From assembly GCF_003149085.1 (NCBI RefSeq), contig NZ_QGDT01000002.1:441508-505507 (forward strand): a stretch of DNA of 64,000 nucleotides, in the 5' to 3' direction. This DNA comes from Dyadobacter jejuensis. GTDB taxonomy: Bacteria > Bacteroidota > Bacteroidia > Cytophagales > Spirosomataceae. Of this stretch, positions 34,605-43,558 are shown one piece after another. Numbering within the stretch: the stretch's first letter is position 1; each line of letters opens with the position of its first letter. The translations under genes and the position numbers were made by a program. The notes below the pieces were generated by a model that searched no databases, was not told where the DNA came from, and saw only the letters and a program-made list of their open reading frames with translations.

Positions 34605-35687
34605 TTACTTTTTTGGATGGTCTTGTTGGTAATGCAATCCGAGCATATCCTCGCCAAAATCGTTATCCAAATCCCTGACCACGGTGTGAATATGATTGGC
34701 GTCGTTTTGGGTATTATCGAACTCAATTAAAAAACCGGGGCCATGAATCCGGTAATAATGCCCATGGCCTGGCCCCATGGCTGGGGCGAGGTCGCCCATC
34801 CAGGCAAAATAAATATGCTCTAACCCTTGGCTCCTCAGTTGCTCCCATCGGTGGCTGGCCAAGGTGATAGGGTATCTATTTAGATAAACCTGAATAAGCC
34901 CTTCAAACTTCTTTCTTTGAGTAGCATCCAATTCCTGATAAGAAATCCCTTCGAAATTTTCCAATAAGGCCTTACGACTATTGCCTGTCAGAATATCATA
35001 TGGGGCTTTATCGGAAAGTATGGATTTTTTACGCTGCTCTTCCGACAGCATCCCCAGGAGCTCAAAAGCGAACATTTGCTCTTGACGGAGTACATTCCTA
35101 TTTTTCTGAGGTACATCCGCCAGCACAGTCCCCGGGTTACTTCCCATAAATCCGGGTGTAAACGAGATCTGGCCTTTATAAAATGAAAAATGTAGAGAAA
35201 GATGGTGCCCCTCTACCCTCCAACCCCATGGCGCGGCCCCGGGCTCGGCCCCGGGCTCCCCAAAGATGATAAAGGAATAGTTGTCGGGGTCTCTCCGCAG
35301 GTCGTTCGGAGGGCGGCTTTCTACTACCCGCAACACGTTTTCGAGGTCCATAATCTGTTGAACCTTTAGCAAGCCCTCCGTACTGAGCATGGTACGCACC
35401 AGGGCCATGGCTTTTTCTCTTTGTAGGTCCGTCATTTCTTTTAGAGGGAGCCCTTTCCGATCGCGGGGCACAAAATGCCAATCGAACCGCTGCGCATCAT
35501 CGAAAGGAAATAATGCCTTGTTCCGACCTTCGTCCCCTAGTGATGTCATAAAATCTTGTGCCTTCTGTTGCATTTGTAGCGTCAATGCCTGCTGGTCTGC
35601 GGGGCTCTGTTGTGCTTGAGAGGCTGGAACCGGAAGCAGGAAACACATTATCGCCCACCATGCTATTCTTGGTATATATTTGTTCAT
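34605..35687 (-). CDS. DUF3500 family exported protein
   Basis: A 360-aa protein with a signal peptide ending SQAQ (about 26). The central FGEPGAEPGAAPWGWRVEGH, followed by HLSLHFSF, and the C-terminal YYRIHGPGFLIEFDNTQNDA with NHIHTVVRD are the hallmarks of DUF3500. The conserved His residues near HGHYY and NHIHT suggest a metal site. No activity is established for the family. It heads the minus-strand group with the pseudouridine synthase 50 nt downstream. No promoter was recognised. Confidence 0.8.
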   Translation of the reverse strand: MNKYIPRIAWWAIMCFLLPVPASQAQQSPADQQALTLQMQQKAQDFMTSLGDEGRNKALFPFDDAQRFDWHFVPRDRKGLPLKEMTDLQREKAMALVRTMLSTEGLLKVQQIMDLENVLRVVESRPPNDLRRDPDNYSFIIFGEPGAEPGAAPWGWRVEGHHLSLHFSFYKGQISFTPGFMGSNPGTVLADVPQKNRNVLRQEQMFAFELLGMLSEEQRKKSILSDKAPYDILTGNSRKALLENFEGISYQELDATQRKKFEGLIQVYLNRYPITLASHRWEQLRSQGLEHIYFAWMGDLAPAMGPGHGHYYRIHGPGFLIEFDNTQNDANHIHTVVRDLDNDFGEDMLGLHYQQDHPKK

Positions 35688-35850
35688 GACCTTACGATTT
35701 AATTTATAAGTGCTATGAAGAAAAAGCAGAGAAAATCAATAAATACCCATTCTCAGTCAAAAATCGCCCCCAGCTTTGAATGATCCTAAATAAGCATTTG
35801 CAGCGCCAACAGCCCATCCATTGGCTATATTTGCGGTTAAAAATACGACC

Positions 35851-36075
35851 ATGTCAAAAGTAAAACTAACAGTCAACAACAACGGATCACTAAAAGTAGA
35901 TGGTGATTTCGAGATAGTGGATCCTCAGGGAAACACCTACAACCTTCAGGGCCGCACCATAGTATCCATATGCCGCTGTGGACTTTCGGCCAACAAGCCT
36001 TTCTGCGATGGCTCCCATAAGGGCCACTTCGAGCATAATGCTGTGGCGTTCGATTTGCCACCAAAAAAGGTATAA
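35851..36075 (+). CDS. CDGSH iron-sulfur domain protein
   Basis: A 74-aa protein when started at the ATG at 35851 (MSKVKLTVNNNG); the in-frame TTG at 35821 lies within the likely promoter. The CDGSH 2Fe-2S motif is complete: ICRCGLSANKPFCDGSH, with three Cys and the His that ligate the cluster. Such small proteins bind a redox- and pH-labile cluster and probably act in electron or cluster transfer. TATATTTG at 35826-35833 is an exact -7 element, though the nearest TTTG (35797-35800) is 25 nt away. A stem-loop follows the gene. Confidence 0.88.
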   Translation: MSKVKLTVNNNGSLKVDGDFEIVDPQGNTYNLQGRTIVSICRCGLSANKPFCDGSHKGHFEHNAVAFDLPPKKV

Positions 36076-36094
36076 TTCGAAAAGCACTAAAAGG

Positions 36095-36131
36095 AACCCA
36101 GGGATATGCTAAATATCGCTGGGTTTTCGTT
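36095..36131 (+). terminator. Intrinsic terminator after the CDGSH gene
   Basis: AACCCAG (36095-36101) and CTGGGTT (36119-36125) with inner GATAT/ATATC pairing and one G-G mismatch form the stem; TTTTCGTTT follows. Confidence 0.75.
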
Positions 36132-36163
36132 TAACGAAAAGGACCGTTACATTAACATGCTCC

Positions 36164-36188
36164 ACACCTAGGCGTTTTACCTAAGTGT
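36164..36188. promoter_or_regulatory. Imperfect inverted repeat before the esterase-like gene
   Basis: ACAC-C-TAGG (36164-36172) and CCTA-A-GTGT (36180-36188) pair at eight positions with one mismatch around a 7-nt spacer, 23 bp before the ATG at 36212. A possible operator; it may instead be a leader hairpin. Confidence 0.3.
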
Positions 36189-36211
36189 CAGACGTACCCT
36201 ACCTCGTTTTC

Positions 36212-37099
36212 ATGTATTCCAAAACCTCCCGCATACTCTGGCCCCTATCGGTGTGCTTAGTCCTGCTGCTATCCAGCTGCTCTATCGTTACCACCCGTAG
36301 AAACAAAAACATCGTTTATCAGGCAGCTACCACCAAGAGTCCTGAGCTCAAACTCGATGTATATACCGACCCATTTTTCAAAGGCCCCAAACCCGTTTGG
36401 TTATTTATTCACGGGGGAAATTGGAATTCTGGCAGGAAAGAGCAATACCGCTTAATGGGACGGAATATAGCGGCCAAAGGAATGGTGGCCGTCATCATCG
36501 ATTATACCCTAAGCCCCGCTGCCAATTACAAACAGATGGCTCAGGAAGCGGCCCGTTCGGTAGCATGGACCCAGGAGCACATAGCCCAATACGAGGGCAA
36601 TCCTCAACAGATATATGTTTCGGGGCATTCGGCAGGAGGCCATCTAGCCTCACTCATTTCCATAGACGATCGTTATTTTGACTCCTTGGGCATGGCCAAC
36701 CCGATCAAAGGCACCTTACTAATCGATGCTGCCGGGCTAGATATGCATGGTTACTTAAAAAACGACCCACCCAAGCCAGGAAGAACCTATGCCAATACCT
36801 TTGGCCTTCAGGAGCGTGGCTGGAAGGACGCCTCCCCCCTCTATCACCTCCACCGCGACATGCCTCCGATGATCCTTTTGATGGGGGGCAAAACCTATCC
36901 ATCGATCATTGCCGGTACGGAATCGTTTCGGGAAGGGCTGGAGGCCTTTGCTCCAGAAACCCCTTTCGTATTGCAAAAAAGCAAGAAGCACATCCCTATG
37001 ATTCTCCAGTTTTTCAATCCACTCAATAGGCAGTATCGGAAGTTACATCACTTTATTTCGGATACGAACCAACGGCGCTCAGCGGTCAAAAGCGAATAA
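36212..37099 (+). CDS. Alpha/beta-hydrolase lipoprotein (esterase-like)
   Basis: Started at the ATG at 36212 (MYSKTSRILW) because a lipoprotein signal follows at once (LLLSSC); an upstream GTG at 36185 lies inside an inverted repeat. This gives 295 aa. The hormone-sensitive-lipase/BD-FAE-type signature is present: oxyanion LFIHGGNW, nucleophile elbow SGHSAGGHLAS and a late histidine in KSKKHIPM. The likely reaction is hydrolysis of small or acyl esters in the periplasm or at the outer membrane. Its last 21 nt overlap the end of the convergent FAD oxidoreductase gene. Confidence 0.82.
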   Translation: MYSKTSRILWPLSVCLVLLLSSCSIVTTRRNKNIVYQAATTKSPELKLDVYTDPFFKGPKPVWLFIHGGNWNSGRKEQYRLMGRNIAAKGMVAVIIDYTLSPAANYKQMAQEAARSVAWTQEHIAQYEGNPQQIYVSGHSAGGHLASLISIDDRYFDSLGMANPIKGTLLIDAAGLDMHGYLKNDPPKPGRTYANTFGLQERGWKDASPLYHLHRDMPPMILLMGGKTYPSIIAGTESFREGLEAFAPETPFVLQKSKKHIPMILQFFNPLNRQYRKLHHFISDTNQRRSAVKSE

Positions 37100-38287
37100 G
37101 GTAGCGTCCTTATTGTCGATTCCACGGATCTGGTCAGAAATGATTTGCGCAGCCAAAATACTAAACAGAATCCCATTGCCTCCAAAACCCAGGGCGAAAT
37201 ACGTATTCGGATGCTCCTGAACGGAACCGATATAGGGCAAGCCATCCTTGGTCTCGGCAAAGGTTCCACACCAGCTATAATCGGTGGTAAAGGGTAAGTC
37301 GGGAAAAAATTTCCGAGCGTTCTTTTCAAGTTCACGGCTTTTTCGGGCCATTAATTTATCTCTTTTGACGGCACTGCTGAACGTTTCGTCTTTCCCCCCG
37401 ATAAGCATCCGCTGGTCGGCAGTGGTTCGCATATAAAGATAGGGCCTGGCGCTCTCCCATACGAGGGCGTTTTCGTACCACAACGGATTTTCAAGAGGCA
37501 TGGGTTTGCTTACGATGGCGTAGGATGCGTGTAGCCGCACCACACGCTGGGAAAGGTAGTTTTGAGATTCATAACCACAGGCAATCACCAACTTCTGGGT
37601 TTTTATTTCTTGGTCGTTGTCCAATACGAGTTTCACTCCTTTCTTATGATGCTCAATCTGCTGTACCTTAACCGTATCATACACTTTGGCCCCTTTGGAT
37701 ACACAGTATTGAAACAAGGCATGGGTGAGCTGATAGACATCCACCTGGGCGGCATCGTCCGATAAAATCGCAGCCGTATGCGGAAGGTGAGGAAAATGGT
37801 CTTTCAATTCTTTTTTATCCCACCAGTCAACGCGGATTCCCATTTTTTTTCGGGCATCATATTCCCTTTTTAGATCTGCCTCATCTTTTTTAAAACTTGC
37901 ATAGTACAAGCTCTTCTTTAATTCGAAGTCCACCTCCCCCCCAAGTTTTTGTACGATCGCCTGTACTTTCCCAATGGCCTCTATGCATAAGGCATAGCTC
38001 CGTTCAGCCTTTTCGACCCCCATAATGTCTATTAGGTCCACCAGCATGGTATCGATCTCGTATTGTAGCAAGGCGGTACTTCCAGAGGTACTCCCCATAC
38101 CGATATGGCGCTTTTCGAGTACGGTCACCGGAATGCCTTGTTCCGTAAGGTAATACGTCATGAGCGCACCGGTAATTCCCCCTCCCATTACCACTACTTC
38201 TTGTGGGGCCACTTCCCCTGGCGCGGGATAGGCAAAGGAAAATCCATTCTTATAAAGCCACCAAGGTTGGCCACTGAGCAGGTCCAT
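37079..38287 (-). CDS. FAD-dependent oxidoreductase (DAO family)
   Basis: Started at the ATG at 38287 (MDLLSGQPWW), giving 402 aa; the frame also has an ATG at 38365 whose extension is not conserved-looking. The dinucleotide fold is VVMGGGITGALMTYYL, followed by VLEKRHIGMGSTSGSTALLQ, and the C-terminal FALGFGGNGILFS is the second FAD contact, as in glycine/D-amino-acid oxidases. The substrate is probably an amine or amino acid, unassigned. Its 3' end overlaps the convergent hydrolase gene by 21 nt with no terminator between them. Confidence 0.85.
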   Translation of the reverse strand: MDLLSGQPWWLYKNGFSFAYPAPGEVAPQEVVVMGGGITGALMTYYLTEQGIPVTVLEKRHIGMGSTSGSTALLQYEIDTMLVDLIDIMGVEKAERSYALCIEAIGKVQAIVQKLGGEVDFELKKSLYYASFKKDEADLKREYDARKKMGIRVDWWDKKELKDHFPHLPHTAAILSDDAAQVDVYQLTHALFQYCVSKGAKVYDTVKVQQIEHHKKGVKLVLDNDQEIKTQKLVIACGYESQNYLSQRVVRLHASYAIVSKPMPLENPLWYENALVWESARPYLYMRTTADQRMLIGGKDETFSSAVKRDKLMARKSRELEKNARKFFPDLPFTTDYSWCGTFAETKDGLPYIGSVQEHPNTYFALGFGGNGILFSILAAQIISDQIRGIDNKDATLFAFDR

Positions 38288-38368
38288 AGTATTTATTGAG
38301 TGCGTAAAGTACAAGATATCCTCAGCCTGGTTAAAAAGCCGTGCCAAAGGCTCCCCCTGAACCAATGT

Positions 38369-39016
38369 CTATCTATTACTCACTTCGAAAACCCGCTCAT
38401 GGGTAAGCATAAATATCCTTCTATCTCGTATTTTGGCTATCCGATGTCCTCCGGTAAACACCCCGAAGCTTGGCAATATGGCTTGGTAGGGGTCTACCAC
38501 GAAACAGGGGGAACTAAAATGTTGACGACCCCGGCCTACTATTAAAAATACTGGATGAATATGCCCACAAAAAACAAATTGGTCCTGATTCCACTCCGTC
38601 TTCGGAAAATGGGTAAAAACAAAAGGCCCTACCACATATTCGGCTTCATAAACCTCCAAGTTGGCCTGTTCATAAAAACTACGGTCGAAGGAGTCGTGAT
38701 TGCCCTTGACCATCACCATCTGAGTGGACCGGAAGGTCTCACGCCATACCAAGAACGCTTCCCATTCGCTGTTATGCTTGCTATGAAAGAGATCTCCCAA
38801 AAAAATAATGCGCCTAGCCTTCGTCCTGGTGAGCAGATGGGTAAGTCGTTTAAAATTATCTTCCGCTGCCAATGGAGGCACGGCAATTCCTTCCTTTCTA
38901 AAATGAGCGATTTTCCCTAGATGCAAGTCGCCTATCAATAGCGTATGGGTATCCTCCCAGAAAATAGCCTTATCGACCAAAAGGGTGAAATCATTATCGT
39001 GTATTCTAATTTTCAT
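38369..39016 (-). CDS. pdeM: Ligase-associated DNA damage response endonuclease PdeM
   Basis: A 215-aa calcineurin-type phosphoesterase. The motifs in order are LLIGDLHLGK, FLGDLFHSK, VKGNHDS, THFPK and CGHIHPV, the two-metal site of the family. The pattern HLGK and the adjacent Lhr-type helicase identify it as PdeM of the ligase-associated DNA repair set. Its start overlaps the helicase stop by 11 nt, so the two are translationally coupled. It presumably acts on nucleic acid in the cytoplasm. The ligase and exonuclease partners are not beside it. Confidence 0.85.
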   Translation of the reverse strand: MKIRIHDNDFTLLVDKAIFWEDTHTLLIGDLHLGKIAHFRKEGIAVPPLAAEDNFKRLTHLLTRTKARRIIFLGDLFHSKHNSEWEAFLVWRETFRSTQMVMVKGNHDSFDRSFYEQANLEVYEAEYVVGPFVFTHFPKTEWNQDQFVFCGHIHPVFLIVGRGRQHFSSPCFVVDPYQAILPSFGVFTGGHRIAKIRDRRIFMLTHERVFEVSNR

Positions 39017-41453
39017 GGCTGTATTGTTGGAGCATCTTATCGATACGATCCTCCAGTTTTTCTGAAGTTAACTGCTCCCTCAGTCGATCGACCATAATGG
39101 GGAAAGCCAAAGGGGTCGGCTTGGCGATTTTCATAATGCGGATCTGTTGGGCGGCAATTCGGGTAAGTGCTACCCGCATGCGCTGCTCCTCCACTTGGTA
39201 GGTAAGCACCTCCTGATAAGCTTGTTGAATGAGAAGATTACGGTCTTCATATTTCGACATCACCGTAAACAATAAGGAGGCAGAGGCTTGTAGATGCCGG
39301 GCTTTTTGATACTTGCCAGGATACCCTTGAAACATGAGGCCCGAAATAGCGGCGATTTCTCGAAACTTCCTACGCGCCATCTCCGTAGCATTGACACTTT
39401 GGTAGATATCGTCCACCAAATGATCGGTCGAAAAAAGGGCATGCTCTTCTAAAAGAGCCGCTACGTCCACATATTGGTCACTCAATAGCTCGAACCCGTA
39501 GTCGTTCATGGCCACCGTAAAGGTAATAGGACTAAGCCTGCTGAGTCGGTAGGCCAACAGGATTGCCATTCCTTCGTGCACCAAACGCCCTTCGAAAGGG
39601 TAAATAAAGATATGATATCCTTCCCTAGTCTCACCTTGCTCTATGAGCAAGGTATTGGCATCGGGTATCAGCGAGCGGCGAGCCTGAAGCTCTAGCAAGG
39701 GCGCTAGCTTAGTAAATTCTTTTTCCTTGGACGGATTAGCCTGCGCTTCGGCTAGTCGCTGGCGAATAAAGGCCGATAGCTGCGACGACAGCGGCATGCG
39801 TCCTCCTGCCCAGCGTACCAGCATCCCTTTTTTTGCTGTGGCCTTTTTTACCATAACCGTCATTTCGTGGAGTCGTAGAAACTCCACCGACATCCCCCCG
39901 AAGAAGAACACATCGCCAGGCTTAAGACGGGTTACGAAGGACTCCTCCACCTGGCCCAGATAACGCCCCTGTTGGAGCTTTACCTTTAGCGACGATTCGG
40001 AAACGATGGTTCCCATACTCAACCGATGTCGAAGAGCGACTTTCCTGCTTAAAACCTGATATACTCCGTCCACGAGCTCCACTTTTTTGTATTCGTCATA
40101 AACCTGTAAGGAGGAGCTCCCCGTGCTGACATAGCCTATTAGCCATTCCCATTCGGTACGACTCATCAACTGATACGCAAAAGTCCGTTTTACCTCTTCA
40201 TATAAAGTACGCTCCTGGAAGCCATCGCCTACCGCCAGGGTGAGCATCCACTGGGCCAGCACATCGTAGGCCTGCATAACCGGCGGGCGGTCCTCCAGCA
40301 CATTGCGCTCTACCCCATCGCGTAGGGAGACCGCCTCTATCAGCTCCAGGGCGTTGGTAGGGCAAAAATAAATGGTACTCGTGGCGCCAGGCTGATGGCC
40401 ACTACGTCCTGCCCGTTGAACAAAACGGGCAATGCTCTTCGGGCTCCCCACCTGAACGACGGCCTCTACGGGACGGAAGTCGACCCCTAAGTCCAGACTC
40501 GACGTACAGATCACCAGCTTCAGACGCTCCTGATGCAAGGCGTCCTCCACCCAGTCCCTTATCTCCCGGTCGAGCGAGCCATGATGAAGCGCCATAATCC
40601 CCGCAAATTCGGGGTAACGTTCCAGAATAGTCCGGTACCATATTTCTGTTTGGGAACGGGTATTGGTAAATACCAGCGTGGTACGGTGCTGCTGTACGAC
40701 CTCAACCACCTGATCGACCAGCTTGATCCCCATATATCCACTCCAAGGCAAGGTTTCTATTTTTTGAGGAAGTATGGTTCGTACCTTCAGGCGTTTCTTA
40801 TGGCTGGCTTTTATCAGGACGGTGTCTTCCAAATTTGCCTGCGGCCCTATCAACACCTGCCGTGCCTGGTCAAGATTGCCAATCGTAGCCGAAATTCCCC
40901 AGGTCTGTAGCAGGGGGTTGATCGCCCTGAGGCGGCTTAGGGCAAGCTCCATCTGTGTTCCCCGCTTGGTACCCATCAGTTCATGCCATTCGTCGATCAC
41001 CACGGTATGCACATTTTTGAAGGTGGTGGACGCGTTCTTTTGAGAAAACAGCTGATGCAAACTTTCCGGAGTAATAATGAGGGTATCGGGCATTCGTTTT
41101 TTCTGCCTTAGCCTATCCTGGGAGTGGGTATCGCCCGTTCGGATACCTACTTCCCACTGAAGGTTCATTTCTAGACATGCCAGCTCCATATTGCGATGAA
41201 GGTCCTTGGACAAGGCGCGAAGCGGGGTAACCCACAGTACCTGAAGGCCTTTCCTCGTCTTAGGGGCATTGATATGTCGGATCAGAATCGGCAACCACAA
41301 GGCATAGGTCTTGCCGCTGCCAGTAGGGGCATTTACCATCCCACTAGCACCAGCCAAATAAGCGGCGGCAGCCTTCTTTTGAAAACTAGCCCATACCCAA
41401 TTTTTGGACTCCAACCACTGGTCTACCACTCGATGCCCCCGACTCTTCCCCAA
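39006..41453 (-). CDS. lhr: Ligase-associated DNA damage response DEXH-box helicase (Lhr type)
   Basis: An 815-aa SF2 helicase. Walker A is APTGSGKT at 42-49, the DEXH box is DEWH at 154-157, motif III-like SATIGN follows, and motif VI is QRAGRSGHQPG. The C-terminal half contains the winged-helix and Lhr-core regions. It is shorter than E. coli Lhr and matches the compact form found with PdeM, an ATP-dependent ligase and an MBL-fold exonuclease. It overlaps pdeM by 11 nt. Upstream on the same strand is an AhpD-like gene and not the ligase, so the usual four-gene set is incomplete here. Confidence 0.88.
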   Translation of the reverse strand: MGKSRGHRVVDQWLESKNWVWASFQKKAAAAYLAGASGMVNAPTGSGKTYALWLPILIRHINAPKTRKGLQVLWVTPLRALSKDLHRNMELACLEMNLQWEVGIRTGDTHSQDRLRQKKRMPDTLIITPESLHQLFSQKNASTTFKNVHTVVIDEWHELMGTKRGTQMELALSRLRAINPLLQTWGISATIGNLDQARQVLIGPQANLEDTVLIKASHKKRLKVRTILPQKIETLPWSGYMGIKLVDQVVEVVQQHRTTLVFTNTRSQTEIWYRTILERYPEFAGIMALHHGSLDREIRDWVEDALHQERLKLVICTSSLDLGVDFRPVEAVVQVGSPKSIARFVQRAGRSGHQPGATSTIYFCPTNALELIEAVSLRDGVERNVLEDRPPVMQAYDVLAQWMLTLAVGDGFQERTLYEEVKRTFAYQLMSRTEWEWLIGYVSTGSSSLQVYDEYKKVELVDGVYQVLSRKVALRHRLSMGTIVSESSLKVKLQQGRYLGQVEESFVTRLKPGDVFFFGGMSVEFLRLHEMTVMVKKATAKKGMLVRWAGGRMPLSSQLSAFIRQRLAEAQANPSKEKEFTKLAPLLELQARRSLIPDANTLLIEQGETREGYHIFIYPFEGRLVHEGMAILLAYRLSRLSPITFTVAMNDYGFELLSDQYVDVAALLEEHALFSTDHLVDDIYQSVNATEMARRKFREIAAISGLMFQGYPGKYQKARHLQASASLLFTVMSKYEDRNLLIQQAYQEVLTYQVEEQRMRVALTRIAAQQIRIMKIAKPTPLAFPIMVDRLREQLTSEKLEDRIDKMLQQYSHEN

Positions 41454-41478
41454 CGCAAATACAGATTAAATTTTAGTA

Positions 41479-42081
41479 CTATTCATATTGATGTTTGCCT
41501 ACGCTCCATCCGTCTTTAGCCAATAGGGCTTCACCCGACGCCACAGCCCCGGGCTCCATTTCGGTACCCATAGAATCGTTCCAGCGGTTCAAAAACCCAA
41601 ACAGGGCGATCACCCCGAGCATCTCCACAATTTCTCCTTCGTCCCAATATTGACGCAGGTTGGTGGCAATGGCGTCGTCGACCCCGTTGGGTACGGAGGC
41701 GCTAGCAATGGCAAAGTCGAGGGCGGCCTTTTCGGCCTCCGTAAAGGCCGAGCTGGACTGATAGCTCCACACCTGATCGAGCTGGTCTTGGGAAGCCCCG
41801 TAGCGCTCGGCAGCCCGAATGGTATGCGCCTGGCAATACCTACAGCCGGTAACATGGCTGGTAACATAGCCGATAAGCCTTTTTAGCGCACTGGTAACAC
41901 GCCCCTGATTTTCCATTACGGCCTTGTTCATTTCAATAAAGGCATAGGCGATCCTGGGACGGATATGCATGGTTTTTACACTATTAGGACAAAATCCCAA
42001 GGTTTCGTCATAGAAGGCTATTAATTCTTGCAAGTCCTGGTCCTCGGAGTCGGACTTAGGAAACACGAGTGGTCTTTTCAT
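41479..42081 (-). CDS. Carboxymuconolactone decarboxylase family (AhpD-like) protein
   Basis: A 200-aa all-helical protein with the redox motif CRYC at 80-83 followed by His86 (CRYCQAH), as in AhpD-type peroxidase partners. TSALKRLIGYVTSHVTG and FTEAEKAALDFAIASA are typical of the family. The likely role is thiol-dependent peroxide defence in the cytoplasm, though CMD-family proteins with CxxC also have unknown substrates. It lies 25 nt upstream of lhr and 39 nt downstream of the hydrolase-OsmC gene, so the four genes may form one stress-related transcript. Confidence 0.82.
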   Translation of the reverse strand: MKRPLVFPKSDSEDQDLQELIAFYDETLGFCPNSVKTMHIRPRIAYAFIEMNKAVMENQGRVTSALKRLIGYVTSHVTGCRYCQAHTIRAAERYGASQDQLDQVWSYQSSSAFTEAEKAALDFAIASASVPNGVDDAIATNLRQYWDEGEIVEMLGVIALFGFLNRWNDSMGTEMEPGAVASGEALLAKDGWSVGKHQYE

Positions 42082-42120
42082 CTGTATTGGTTTCTATATT
42101 TTAATTTCAGCCTATCATCT

Positions 42121-43350
42121 CTAGGCCTCTTTTTCTAGGAGTTCCGTTTCAAACACCACCTTACTCTCCAAGGTTTTATGAACGGGACATTTGGAAGCAA
42201 TTTCCATTAAACGTTGGCGCTGTTGCTCATCCAAATCTCCGACAAATTTGAGCTTTTTAGTGATATGATCCATAAACCCTTTTCCTTTTTGGTCTGGATC
42301 GAGGTCTTGCTCATGTTTTTTGTCGTGGGTAACATATACATACAGCTCCTCCAACGGCCATTCTTTGCGCTGAGCATAGAGCTTCACCGTCATAGCACTA
42401 CAGGCTGCTAAGCCAGCCACCAGTAGGTCGTAGGGAGAAGGCCCAAAGTCGTCGCCCCCCACCGAAGCGGGCTCATCGGCTACTAGCGTGTGATGGGCCG
42501 TTTGAATGGTGGTGGTAAAGTTATTTTCCTTGAGGTTCAAATGTGCTACCAGCTGTTCTCCTACCGGATCGAGCATTTGATTTTTTTGTTGTGGGATATA
42601 ACGATCCACCCACATGCCGATCATATCTCCCACATAAGTGCTATCTTTTTTATCACTTAAAAGGTGGTCAGCTCCATCCAAAGAAACGAAGCTTTTGGGG
42701 TGGTGGGCCAATTGGTATATCTGATGAGCATTCTCAATGCCTACCGTTAAGTCCATAGGAGCGTGAAAAATCAACAAAGGTTTGCGCAAGGAGCCGATCA
42801 CCTGATCCATATCCGATTGCTCGAGTTCTTTGATAAACCCGCCGTTAATCTTAAACGGGCGGCCGCCAATGCGCACTTCCGCTTCCTGCTCGTCGGAAAG
42901 GTCGGTCACCTGATCGATAAATAGGTGCTTTACATGGTCGGCTCGGGCTGGTGCACCAATAGTAGCGACCGCCTGTATATCGGCCAGTTGGCTGGCTGCC
43001 ACCAACACCGCGGCTCCTCCGAGTGAATGCCCCACCAGCAACTTAGGGGCTCCGTAATGCTCCTTCATGTATTGGTGAACGTCGATTAGGTCACTCACGT
43101 TGGCTGAAAAATGACTATCGGCAAAGCTACCCGCACTCTTTCCTAAGCCTGTAAAGTCGAAGCGAAGTACCCCAAATCCATGATTGGCCAGCGACCGGCT
43201 GATGTTCCTAACAGCATTTAGGTTGCTATTACAGGTAAAACAGTGGGCAAAAATGGCAAAATGATTGGGCTTTTGGTTGGCAGGAAGTTCTAAATAGGCA
43301 TTTAAGCTATGCCCATTCCTATTCTTTATTTCGATATTTTCACTTTTCAT
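42121..43350 (-). CDS. Bifunctional alpha/beta-hydrolase / OsmC-family protein
   Basis: A 409-aa fusion. Residues ~1-255 are an alpha/beta-hydrolase (FAHCFTCNSN, nucleophile elbow VGHSLGGAA with Ser109, a late DGADHLL with His). Residues ~270-409 are an OsmC/Ohr domain with two redox cysteines, in LAACSAMTVKLYA and ASKCPVHKTL. OsmC proteins reduce organic hydroperoxides; the hydrolase half may release acyl hydroperoxides for it, which is an inference. The fusion is a known architecture in proteobacteria and Bacteroidota. It is the first gene of the run to AhpD-like, lhr and pdeM. Confidence 0.92.
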   Translation of the reverse strand: MKSENIEIKNRNGHSLNAYLELPANQKPNHFAIFAHCFTCNSNLNAVRNISRSLANHGFGVLRFDFTGLGKSAGSFADSHFSANVSDLIDVHQYMKEHYGAPKLLVGHSLGGAAVLVAASQLADIQAVATIGAPARADHVKHLFIDQVTDLSDEQEAEVRIGGRPFKINGGFIKELEQSDMDQVIGSLRKPLLIFHAPMDLTVGIENAHQIYQLAHHPKSFVSLDGADHLLSDKKDSTYVGDMIGMWVDRYIPQQKNQMLDPVGEQLVAHLNLKENNFTTTIQTAHHTLVADEPASVGGDDFGPSPYDLLVAGLAACSAMTVKLYAQRKEWPLEELYVYVTHDKKHEQDLDPDQKGKGFMDHITKKLKFVGDLDEQQRQRLMEIASKCPVHKTLESKVVFETELLEKEA

Positions 43351-43505
43351 ATTTAGTATGTTTAATCACGTAAACGCATTTGGAGTAACTGTCGTAACAA
43401 AAGTCCCATTCCTTACATTTACCAAGATAGCTTAATTGTTAAAGCTACCGAATTTACTACAATTATTGAACCATTCTTTGATAAACCCCTTTACGTATGC
43501 CACAT

Positions 43506-43538
43506 AAAAAAGCCCCATTCCAATTACTGAAACAGGGC
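43506..43538 (-). terminator. Intrinsic terminator of the membrane-protein gene
   Basis: On the minus strand GCCCTGTTTC pairs with GAATGGGGC-type sequence (43538-43529 with 43521-43512; ten pairs, three G-U) around an 8-nt loop, then six T (43511-43506). It lies about 20 nt after the stop at 43559. Confidence 0.75.
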
Positions 43539-43558
43539 ATGATAAATTCTATATTCTT

